Assembly: GCA_928724745.1 (NCBI GenBank)
Contig: CAKMXJ010000007.1
Location: 248,001 to 312,000 of the forward strand
Reading direction: 5' to 3'
Length of the DNA: 64,000 nucleotides
From: Anthracocystis setariae
Lineage: Eukaryota > Basidiomycota > Ustilaginomycetes > Ustilaginales > Ustilaginaceae
This document shows, one piece after another, positions 52,601 to 60,421 of the stretch. The first letter of the stretch is position 1. Each line of letters begins with the position of its first letter. The notes under the pieces were generated by a model. That model was given only the letters and a program-made list of their open reading frames with translations, was not told where the DNA came from and made no database searches. The translations under genes and the position numbers were made by a program.

Positions 52601-52821
52601 GGTGTGGGGAGGCCATCGGAGCTGGATAGACTGTATTCAAGGCCGTACGGGTTGTGTCGATTGTTTGGCTGGGTGAAGGGTGCACCAGATACGGATGCGT
52701 GACTGTAAAAGAGAGGGTCGCTGGGATCACTGGCTTCCTGATCCGCATCGACTCCGGGGCGAACCGAGGTGGCAAGACCAGCTGAGAGGAAGCGAGATGC
52801 GTATTGGGACAACGAGGTCAT
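49672..52821 (-). CDS. Choline-transporter-like (CTL/SLC44, Pns1-type) membrane protein
   Basis: 1,049 residues from ATG 52821. The family (yeast Pns1, animal CTL1-5) has about ten membrane segments; substrates are not settled in fungi. Residues 1 to ~470 are cytoplasmic, Ser/Asp/Arg-rich and disordered. The membrane part starts near AIASFAAAVGAVMLIGAYLS, and the family motif RVTVAGVVSHWYFHR lies near residue 740. Later signatures are LGSICMSALVLAIVKTLTLV and YVGVTGDGFWTAAKKSAQLI, and the last helices LVIN to LSNAADTLYLCYAID. An Ala/Gly-rich cytoplasmic loop of ~90 residues interrupts the middle. The long N-terminal tail roughly doubles the yeast Pns1 length (about 540). An upstream non-ATG frame adds nothing conserved. 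Confidence 0.9.
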   Translation of the reverse strand: MTSLSQYASRFLSAGLATSVRPGVDADQEASDPSDPLFYSHASVSGAPFTQPNNRHNPYGLEYSLSSSDGLPTPPANGRPASQIGILHSLTGASRFGPASFLTAGGNKPSGRQAYGVRDSLIREVDDEDDVDLWRDDRRMPGLASRMVDASHSQDLGDSMDDSIHAAALRTNPSTSRHIGKAILGASSSSAVSGQASSQRTSANDAQDPFLADGDLDETASQHSLASTKDHRVSDDRSVVASTADRHPHSQTESSPAPTLAQTQRRDEARARGWLAHGSTMDMDASASTVDDLARRNQHHDASASSIYSTAGHRQDASRLGDSSIYGQPRRSNKARGKLSRNHSQDLYSIYDEREEDHEDRSDMSRSRAGSVSASSVTESGYDTEGEGRRGQHSRRMSRNRARQMTSTLRDPLLPSGSGGRRHLRTSGRRGSVSDSEASDIHHDATRSTDQHHSGRGRRRSSVGHPHEQIIDDIHIYPAPPARAGWGPWANRLAFGKYRDKTAIASFAAAVGAVMLIGAYLSWGVRTPSQPKTPKTRPSSYYTITRSLPILILLTLLSFGAGVANLLLLRNLSRFGGAQVLRTGLMGVPIVLGLGWVWAFAGSFIYDDEAWSGGGWSTTGLRIISIVPLALAILFARMVWQRRKALSRSIAVLELSCNVVLMHPALLVLALASLGVFAAVTIPFLYLFTRLFLVGHFGRQVGDSVEWQTDRKAAWLAWATLCAWLWTWAVLRGVQRVTVAGVVSHWYFHRIGQGEAAGDAGAATSAAGAIGAAAGVPGQSRPAAALDKRRADEDQINIDIYAEDGDSIYGNDPAAPGSYPQHGSGTSGRVHEAPDPTEVVRVSFARATGPALGSICMSALVLAIVKTLTLVAETARRISDATTNRRVPKILQPLTHVVALLAGLGAVLQAYSDLALVYVGVTGDGFWTAAKKSAQLISRRGVEGVMEGLVINLVLDLTAISLSFLAGLVGFLFSAHQLHVPADAPLVGLLCGLLPYWTLRLCADVLSNAADTLYLCYAIDHASNDEHCPKAAEAFTAKPTELSESILPF

Positions 52822-53285
52822 GGTCGCAATCGTGGGGTGCGAGTGCAGTGGAAAGGGCTCACGAAGGAGGTTGAGAGTGGGGAAGGGCAAGAGGCTGCTT
52901 CACGCTGGCCACAATGGTGGTGTTCGCGAGCAGCCTTGGCCAGAGACGGGGGCAGATGGATGAAGAATCAGAGCGGGGGTTTTGGGAAAGTGTCGAAAGA
53001 TATCGTACCAGTGGCTACAATTTTTGCCGAATGATAAGCTGCAGGATTGAAGTGGCTCGGCGTAAGATAAAGGATCCGATCGCCTGGGTTGATGAGGTTC
53101 GCAGGTCGCGACAGAAACGTGAGAGTGTGAGAGTGCGAGAGTGCGAGAGTGCGGTGAGAGTGTGTTGGAGGATATCGAGCGTGGATGTGATGGTGTAAGT
53201 AGGCAAGAAGAGAGATAGAGAGAGAGAGAGGGAGTGAGCGCGGCATGCGCAGCAGGTGAGCGGTACAGTATGTGAGCGAGCGAGC

Positions 53286-53343
53286 GAGTGAGTGAGTGAG
53301 TGAGTGAGTGAGTGAGTGAGTGAGTGAGTGAGTGAGTGAGTGA
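53286..53343. repeat. GTGA tetranucleotide microsatellite
   Basis: About 14 GTGA/GAGT units between the CTL-like and MGE1 genes, flanked by GAGC and GA-rich repeats. Confidence 0.95.
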
Positions 53344-53960
53344 ATTAGTGATTGTGTACGTGTGGAGTGGAGTGGAGCGGAGACAGATACCGTACCGCAC
53401 TTGACGCACGCTGAGCATATGCGGACAGCAGCCAGTCAGGGTCCACTCTGCTTTGCAGCTAAATTTGCTATCAATTAATTGCAAAATTGCCCGGCTGGTT
53501 GGCGTTCTGGCTTTCAGCTAAAGATCTCGCTCGGCGCAGACGCACACCCCACTCAACAGTCACACAGAGAGAGAGCGCGCTTTTGCCTTGCATCTGGCGA
53601 CCCGAATCAGCTTCTGGAGCTCTAACAGTCATAATGCAAAAAAAAATCAATCAAACCAATCTGAATCGGAGCGATGAGAAAATCCGATTCGGCAGATGGC
53701 TGCTACGGTGCTACGGTGGGCTTCCCCGCCCTTCCAACTGCTCTCCGGCGATTTCCGCTTTTTTTTTTTTTTGAGCGGAAAATGGAACAAGATGACGAGA
53801 AGAACTCTCTTGTTGTGTCGTCTGAGCCGGCTTAGTCTACGCTGAAACTGCTTCGAGCCTCCACTCTCTTTCCCTTCATTCTTACCCCTCTCTTGACTTC
53901 CATCCTCGACTGCAAGTTTCGCTTTCCTCTCCGCCTCTCGACATCCCACACGATACCACA

Positions 53961-54722
53961 ATGTCGAGCTCCCTCTCCCGCCAGCTCGGCTTGGCCTTGC
54001 GGTCCGCTCAACGATCTGCTGTGGCCGGCTCTTCCAAGCACAGCCTCGCCTCGATCGCGCCTGCCGCCACCTTGGTTCGGCGTTCGCGTGTCATGAAGTT
54101 CTCCACGAGCCGCAGTGCGCCCAACGAGGCGAGCAAGAAGAAAGAAGAGGAAATCAAGGCATCTGGTGAGGCCATGGGTGCCACAGACAACAACGGCGGC
54201 GGCGCCAACGCCGAGGCTCTGCAGGCGCAGATCAAGGAGAAGGATGCCAAGATCAAGGAATTGGCAGAAGCCATCCTGTACAGCAAGGCCGACTATCAAA
54301 ATCTGCAGAGGCGCTCCAAGGACGAAAAGACGCAAGCAGGTGACTTTGCCATCACCAAGCTTGCCAAGGACTTGACGAGCTCCATCGATATTCTGGGCTT
54401 GGCGCTCAAGTCGGTGCCCGAGGAGTTCCGCACCGCACCCAAGGATGCTGACGGCCAAGACCCGCGCCGCATTATTGCTGACCTGTACTCTGGTGTCGAC
54501 CTGACTTCCAAGTCGTTGCTTGACATGCTTCGCACGCACGGCATTGTGCAGTTCGACCCTACCGGTGAGAAGTTCGACCCCAAGGAGCACGAGGCGCTGT
54601 ACCAGGCACCTGTACCCGGCAAGGAGCCTGGCACGGTGCTCGAGTGCAGCAAGGTTGGCTACAAGATCAAGGATCGCCTTCTGCGCGCAGCTGAAGTCGG
54701 TGTTGTACAGTCCAGCAACTGA
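53961..54722 (+). CDS. MGE1: Mitochondrial GrpE nucleotide-exchange factor Mge1
   Basis: 253 residues from ATG 53961. Mge1 releases ADP from mitochondrial Hsp70 during import and folding in the matrix. The N terminus is rich in Arg, Ser and Ala without acidic residues (targeting presequence, residues 1 to about 50). The long GrpE helix spans about 75-145 (KEKDAKIKELAEAILYSKAD, then RRSKDEKTQAGDFAITKLAK), and the beta domain ends in VPGKEPGTVLECSKVGYKIK and DRLLRAAEVGVV, the GrpE signature. Length is near that of yeast Mge1 (228). A poly-T run lies about 190 bp upstream. The gene is divergent from the CTL-like gene. Confidence 0.95.
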   Translation: MSSSLSRQLGLALRSAQRSAVAGSSKHSLASIAPAATLVRRSRVMKFSTSRSAPNEASKKKEEEIKASGEAMGATDNNGGGANAEALQAQIKEKDAKIKELAEAILYSKADYQNLQRRSKDEKTQAGDFAITKLAKDLTSSIDILGLALKSVPEEFRTAPKDADGQDPRRIIADLYSGVDLTSKSLLDMLRTHGIVQFDPTGEKFDPKEHEALYQAPVPGKEPGTVLECSKVGYKIKDRLLRAAEVGVVQSSN

Positions 54723-55670
54723 GACTCACCACAAGCCTCCAATGTCAGCCGACTGGTGCAGCTAGCTAGGTCATCGTTGGCTGCTTGAAGCAAAGCACAT
54801 TTACTCGCTTCGTCTTGCTATCTTGCACTTGGCAGATCATCATCCGGTTCAGCTCGCGTATCTGCATCGCACTTTTGCATGCCGCCATCATCGACACCAG
54901 AAGCTCGCATCTATCTTTGGACGCGTTGCGTCCGCTCTCCTGTATATCTGTACTATTGTAAGCCTCGTCTCTCTCTGCACAATCACCAAGCCACCACTTT
55001 TGCGCTTCGCTCTATCGCAAACGCGATACGGAATTGTGTACGAAGGATGATCGCACACACGGAGCGATTTGGGATGATTGACCGATGAGGGGACCGAGCA
55101 GCGACTTGAACTGGACCGCACAGTAAAGCACTCGTTCCACTGCAGCACAGTAGCCACATGTTTCCTGATTACAAAAAGGCTTGAAACAAACAGTACAGAA
55201 ACCGAGCGGCACACGACGGGTTTGTATTCAAAAAAAAAAAAAAAGAAAAAAGAAAAAGAAGTAAATCTATAGTCACAAATTTTTTCTGTGAGGAGTTGCG
55301 TAACTGTAGCGCAAATACAGTAACACAACAAAGGAGCGCAAAAATTTCGCACTTGTGTGTGAGTCTTTTTCAAGACATTTGACATGGATGGACTGCACAG
55401 CAGCGAACAAGAAGAAGAAGAAAAAAAAAAAAAAAAAAGGCTCGCTGCGGATGGCAGTGAAAAAGTTGGATTTTGCATGCGTTGCGCAGCCGTTTGGCGT
55501 GGCAGAGCGCGACCGACGTGGCTTGCGTGGCTGGCGGTGCCATAAACTGTGCGGCTCCATCATCTTTCCTTCTTCCCTTCTCCTCAAAAAACTTTTCTTA
55601 AAAATCCCAAAAACACCGTCCTCACCTTCGAAAACCCGAGGTGCTATCGACTCTTTCTTAGTTGTCGGTC
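54723..55670. other. Intergenic region MGE1/PAB1
   Basis: About 950 bp without a gene. A-rich tracts at about 55229-55260 and 55408-55438; a TACAGTA at about 55316. Confidence 0.55.
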
Positions 55671-55674
55671 CTCG

Positions 55675-55680
55675 TATAAA
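55675..55680 (+). promoter_or_regulatory. Probable TATA box of PAB1
   Basis: TATAAA 38 bp upstream of the 5' leader splice donor at 55718, a plausible core-promoter position. Confidence 0.5.
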
Positions 55681-55717
55681 GCCAAACAGAAAACAGAAAA
55701 CCCCATACATATCAAAG

Positions 55718-56293
55718 GTAAGCTTCCTCAACCAACCAAGTGCCAAGCCGCATCCATCCAAGCATCGTCGGACGCGACGGTGGAAGGGCGACCTACAAAT
55801 ACCACGGCCGCAACCCCTCCTTTACGATCACAGCCAAGGCAAACCCGATCATGGCAACTTCGTGCCTCATCTCCAAGCTTGCGCAAGCCAAGGATCCGAG
55901 CAACAGTCACTGCGCTGGCGGTTATCTCAGCAAGCATCATAGGTGGTCCGCAACAACCCATGTCCCTGTACACAAGCTCGAGCATAGCTTTGTATGGTTC
56001 ATACATACATCATGGGCGGCCTCTCCGAATCCAACACCCTTAGGCTCTTCGAACACCGCACTCCGCTTCGTTGCACTTTCGCCGAACCTTGGACAGGCTT
56101 CTCCATCCGCGCGCCGCTATCTTTCTGAACCTCGTACTGACACTGCCTCTTTTCTTGCCTCTTGCTTCCATCCCCATCCACCAGAAAGAGTCATAAGTAC
56201 CCTTTCTTTCCTTCATCTTCAAACTTCATCCTTTCGCCCTTTTTTCGTCTTTCAAGGAAAAAAAACCCCCTTTTGAAAAACTCCGATTCGCAG
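55718..56293 (+). other. PAB1: Probable 5' leader intron of PAB1
   Basis: A strong donor AAAG|GTAAGC at 55717/55718 and the acceptor TTCGCAG ending at 56293, two bases before the PAB1 ATG, with pyrimidine-rich DNA in front. It would be 576 bp. TATA placement supports transcription starting just upstream. An internal open frame here (from about 55740) is not protein-like. Confidence 0.5.
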
Positions 56294-56295
56294 CC

Positions 56296-58233
56296 ATGTC
56301 ATCCACCGAGTCTCCCGCCGTCGCCCCTGTCGATGCTGTCCCCGCCTCCAACCCCGCCCCCGCCCCCGCCCCCGCCGCCGAGCAGCCGGCTGCCAACGGC
56401 AACAATGCCGACGCCGCCAACAACACCTCGCTCTACGTTGGTGAGCTCGATCCCTCCGTCACCGAGGCCATGCTCTTCGAGATCTTCAGCATGATCGGTC
56501 CCGTCGCCTCGATCCGTGTCTGCCGTGACGCCGTCACCCGTCGTTCGCTCGGATACGCTTACGTCAACTTCATCAACGCTGCTGACGGTGAGCGCGCCAT
56601 GGAGCAGCTCAACTACTCGCTCATCCGCAACCGTCCCTGCCGTATCATGTGGTCTCAGCGTGACCCTGCTCTCCGCCGCACCGGTCAGGGCAACATCTTC
56701 ATCAAGAACCTCGATGCCGGCATCGACAACAAGGCCCTTCACGACACCTTTGCTGCCTTTGGCAACATCCTCTCGTGCAAGGTCGCCACCAACGAGACCG
56801 GCTCGCTTGGCTACGGTTTCGTTCACTACGAGACCGCCGAGGCTGCCGAGGCCGCCATCAAGCACGTCAACGGAATGCTCTTGAACGACAAGAAGGTCTA
56901 CGTCGGTCACCACATCCCCCGCAAGGAGCGTCAGGCCAAGATCGAGGAGTCGCGCGCCAGGTTCACCAACGTCTACTGCAAGAACGTCGACCCCGACGTC
57001 ACCGACGAAGAGTTCGAGAAGATCTTCACCAAGTACGGCAAGATCACCTCTTGCGTTCTCCAGCGTGACGACGACGGCAAGTCCAAGGGCTTCGGTTTCG
57101 TCAACTTCGAGAACCACGACGAGGCTCAGACCGCCGTCGATGAGCTCCACGACTCGGACTTCAAGGGCCAGAAGCTCTTTGTCGCTCGTGCCCAGAAGAA
57201 GAGCGAGCGCGAGGAGGAGCTCCGTCGCTCGTACGAGGCTGCCAAGAACGAGAAGCTCGCCAAGTTCCAGGGCGTCAACCTCTACCTCAAGAACATCCCC
57301 GAGTCGTACGATGACGAGCGTCTGCGTGACGAGTTCGCTCCCTTCGGCGCTATCACCTCTTGCAAGATCATGCGCGCTCCCTCGGGTGTCTCGCGCGGTT
57401 TCGGTTTCGTCTGCTATTCGGCTCCCGAGGAGGCCAACAAGGCCGTCTCCGAGATGAACGGTAAGATGCTCGACAACCGTCCCCTGTACGTCGCCCTTGC
57501 GCAGCGCAAGGATGTCCGTCGCCAGCAGCTCGAGGCCCAGATCATGCAGCGCAACCAGCTCCGTCTCCAGCAGCAGGCTGCCGCTCAGGGCATGGGTTAC
57601 CCCGGCCCCGGCATGTACTACCCTCAGCCTGGCGCGTTCCCCGGCCAGCCCGGTGGCATGGTTCCCCGCCCTCGCTACGCCCCTGCCGGCATGATGCCTC
57701 AGGGTATGCCCATGGCCCCCTACGGCCAGCCTGGTCAGTTCCCTGCCGGCATGATGCCCCAGGGCTACCGCCCTGCTCGCCCCCCTCGTGGTGCTCCCAA
57801 CGCCGCCGGTGGTCCCGCTCCTCCCGCCGGTGCGCGCCCTCCTGCTGGCGTGAACGGCGCTCCCCGTCCCGCTGGTCAGCCCGTCCCCGGCCAGCCCATG
57901 CCCCGTGCCGCTGGTCGCCCTGCCGGTCGCCAGGAGGCTGGTCAGCCGGGTGCTTTGACCGCCGCTGCTCTCGCCAAGGCGAGCCCCGAAGAGCAGAAGC
58001 AGATGCTCGGCGAGGCCATCTACCCCAAGGTTGCCGCCAGCCAGCCCGAGCTTGCCGGTAAGCTCACTGGTATGATCCTTGAGCTCCCTGTCACCGAGCT
58101 TCTTCACCTCCTCGAGGAGAGCGAGGCTCTTGACGCCAAGGTTAACGAGGCTCTCGAGGTCCTCAAGGAATACCAGCAGAACGAGCCCGCCACCGCTGAG
58201 GGCGAGGCCGAGGCTCCCAAGACCGAGGCCTAA
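56296..58233 (+). CDS. PAB1: Poly(A)-binding protein Pab1
   Basis: 645 residues from ATG 56296. Pab1 coats mRNA poly(A) tails and links them to eIF4G and deadenylases in the cytoplasm. Four RRMs: about 42-120 (TSLYVGELDPSVTEAMLFEI), 130-207 (NIFIKNLDAGIDNKALHDTF), 223-300 (TNVYCKNVDPDVTDEEFEKI) and 326-403 (VNLYLKNIPESYDDERLRDE). A Pro/Gly/Met/Gln-rich linker precedes the C-terminal MLLE domain (KQMLGEAIYPKVAASQPELA, residues ~565-630), which binds PAM2 peptides. Codon third positions are overwhelmingly C/G, the strongest bias in the window, as expected for a highly expressed gene. The N-terminal Ala/Pro-rich tail is short. Length is normal for the family. Confidence 0.98.
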   Translation: MSSTESPAVAPVDAVPASNPAPAPAPAAEQPAANGNNADAANNTSLYVGELDPSVTEAMLFEIFSMIGPVASIRVCRDAVTRRSLGYAYVNFINAADGERAMEQLNYSLIRNRPCRIMWSQRDPALRRTGQGNIFIKNLDAGIDNKALHDTFAAFGNILSCKVATNETGSLGYGFVHYETAEAAEAAIKHVNGMLLNDKKVYVGHHIPRKERQAKIEESRARFTNVYCKNVDPDVTDEEFEKIFTKYGKITSCVLQRDDDGKSKGFGFVNFENHDEAQTAVDELHDSDFKGQKLFVARAQKKSEREEELRRSYEAAKNEKLAKFQGVNLYLKNIPESYDDERLRDEFAPFGAITSCKIMRAPSGVSRGFGFVCYSAPEEANKAVSEMNGKMLDNRPLYVALAQRKDVRRQQLEAQIMQRNQLRLQQQAAAQGMGYPGPGMYYPQPGAFPGQPGGMVPRPRYAPAGMMPQGMPMAPYGQPGQFPAGMMPQGYRPARPPRGAPNAAGGPAPPAGARPPAGVNGAPRPAGQPVPGQPMPRAAGRPAGRQEAGQPGALTAAALAKASPEEQKQMLGEAIYPKVAASQPELAGKLTGMILELPVTELLHLLEESEALDAKVNEALEVLKEYQQNEPATAEGEAEAPKTEA

Positions 58234-59279
58234 GCGTGCCCGTCATACCCCTACCACTTCCGTTGGCACGCAAGCCTTTGTCCATCTCTTGCTTTTCTTG
58301 TCCACTCCCCAAAAGATCATCCGCGTGCGCATAGCAAGACGTAAGCGGCGCTTGCATGGGGCACGGTACGGATGCAGCGAGGCGTCTTTCTCTTTTCCCT
58401 CTCTACGTGCCAGGAAGCGCGCAAGGAACTCCGTCTGAAGCTGACCTCGATCGTCTGGGTCTAGTTTCGTTCTGTTGTTCTTGTTTGCTCTTGTTCGTGA
58501 TGCGGTGTACCATAATCCTGATTTGACCCTCTTGTTGTTTATATTTGTTTTCGTCCTCTCATTTGGGTCTCAAGGCGGTCTTCCTTGGTTTGCGCCTTCC
58601 TCGTCACCTTGCCGCCTCGTCCGTTCCATCTTGCACCGCCGGCTCGCACTTTTCACACGTCTCGTCGTAGCACATTGCGATGATCACCCCTGTCCGTGAC
58701 GTTTAGGATCACGCGATCTCCTTTTCGATTCCATCCCGAGCTGCATGCTTTCGATTCCATCCATCCGTGTGGTTTGTGCGTCTTGTTCGTGCCAGTATGT
58801 TATACTCAGAGGTGTGCCATGGTGCAGATCTGAGAGAAAGCACGAAGGTTTGGGTGAGAAGGGCTCGGTGTCGGCTTAACAGGTCTGGCAGCGTTGAAAT
58901 TCTGACAGCTGTGGACAAAAAAATTTAAGTCAGTCTGTCAGGGTTCGTGGCGGCCCGCCAATTTTTTTGTTTTTTGTTTTTTCTTTTTTTGAGTGTCTCT
59001 CGGCTGCAGGTTCTCTCGAAATTTTCTTAGGATGGTTTCGAGGGATCGAGTTGCTAGTGGAGTAGGAAGCGTGCCTTTCTTCTCGCCCTTTACCTCAACC
59101 AGACATCGCTTGCTATCCTTTCATCTTATCTTGCACCTAGATCGAAGGACTGCAATCCACGCTCACCAAGACCAATCGATTCTACGACGTTTCATCCACC
59201 TATTCAAGATAGGAAACGGCATCCAGATCTCCTGGGAGACTTGACATCACACGGAATACGATCCCCTACACTGTTCAAA
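58234..59279. other. Intergenic region PAB1/PNO1
   Basis: About 1 kb: PAB1 3' UTR (pyrimidine-rich) and PNO1 promoter, with T-runs near 58960-58990. No gene seen. Confidence 0.55.
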
Positions 59280-60230
59280 ATGGTCGCCAGCTCTTCCAGT
59301 AAGCAGGCCGCTGCTGCCGCTTCGTCGTCCAGCAGCACTTCAAAGTCGAAGAAGGCTTCGTCCACAAAATCCGGTGTGGTTGGAACTCCTCAGAAGGATG
59401 ATGGCGATGTCGTTCTCAAGCACAGCAAGCCGTTTGGCATGGAGGACTCTGACGATGAAGACGTCGAGCTCGGCGATGAAACTTTCCAGACCGCCGCATC
59501 TGGCACAGCCATGGAAGACGATGACGACGATCTCATGATCGGTGCATCTTCCTCCTCCGCCCTCCCCACCACCACCACCACCACCACCACCACATCATCC
59601 ACTTCTGGCTCGGTGTCGGACCCGTCGAAACCCAAGTTCAAACCGCTCTCTGCCTCAGCAGCCTCGTCGCTCACCGCTGTTGCCAAGGGACAACTTCGTA
59701 AGATCCCCATCCCCCCGCACCGCCTGACGCCGCTCAAGAACGACTGGCACAAGATCTATACGCCGCTAGTCGAAATGGCGGGTCTGCAAGTGCGCATGAA
59801 CGTCGGCAAGAAATGCGTCGAGCTGAAATCATCGAAATATACGAGCGAACAGGGTATGTTGCAGAAAGGAGCCGACTTTGTCAAAGCCTTCGCACTGGGG
59901 TTCGAAGCCGACGACGCGATCGCGCTGCTGCGAATGGACGATCTGTTCATCGACACGTTCGAGATCAAGGACGTCAAGACGCTGCAGGGCGACAATCTGT
60001 CGCGTGCCATCGGTCGTATTGCAGGTAAGGATGGTAGGACTAGGTTTGCTATCGAGAACGCTAGTAGGACACGACTCGTGATCGCAGATACAAAGATTCA
60101 CATCCTCGGCAATTTCGCTAACATCAAAATCGCAAGAGACGCCGTCGTCGCTTTGATCAGAGGCAGCCCTCCAGGTAAGGTGTATGCCAACTTGAAAACT
60201 ATCGGCGCTAGACAGAGACAGCGTGCGTAA
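59280..60230 (+). CDS. PNO1: Pre-rRNA processing KH protein Pno1/Dim2
   Basis: 316 residues from ATG 59280 (TTCAAAATGG, good context). Pno1 (Dim2/Rrp20) is a 40S assembly factor that binds near the 3' end of 18S rRNA and recruits the Dim1 methylase. The conserved part begins about residue 140 (IPIPPHRLTPLKNDWHKIYT), followed by VGKKCVELKSSKYT and the KH fold DNLSRAIGRIAGKDGRTRFA, ending KVYANLKTIGARQRQR. The first ~135 residues are a Ser/Thr/acidic tail with a poly-Thr run. Intact and intronless. Converges on CDC6, with 191 bp between stops. Confidence 0.95.
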   Translation: MVASSSSKQAAAAASSSSSTSKSKKASSTKSGVVGTPQKDDGDVVLKHSKPFGMEDSDDEDVELGDETFQTAASGTAMEDDDDDLMIGASSSSALPTTTTTTTTTSSTSGSVSDPSKPKFKPLSASAASSLTAVAKGQLRKIPIPPHRLTPLKNDWHKIYTPLVEMAGLQVRMNVGKKCVELKSSKYTSEQGMLQKGADFVKAFALGFEADDAIALLRMDDLFIDTFEIKDVKTLQGDNLSRAIGRIAGKDGRTRFAIENASRTRLVIADTKIHILGNFANIKIARDAVVALIRGSPPGKVYANLKTIGARQRQRA

Positions 60231-60421
60231 TCTCACACGCTGTCCAAGACGAAATACCCACACACACACATACAGGCACAGAGAGTTCCTTCCTCACTTG
60301 TTTTGCGCAATGCACACACATCACACAGGAGAAAGAAAAGAGAAAAGTGCCGATCGTGGTCTGATATGGAATGAAACCCCAACCCTACAGATGGATGGAA
60401 AATGGATGAAAAATGCTGCAA

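Noticed and set aside
56299..58107. 602-residue open frame antisense to PAB1
   Set aside because: It is a mirror of PAB1 caused by extreme C/G third-position bias; composition is Leu/Gly/Val-rich with no domain.
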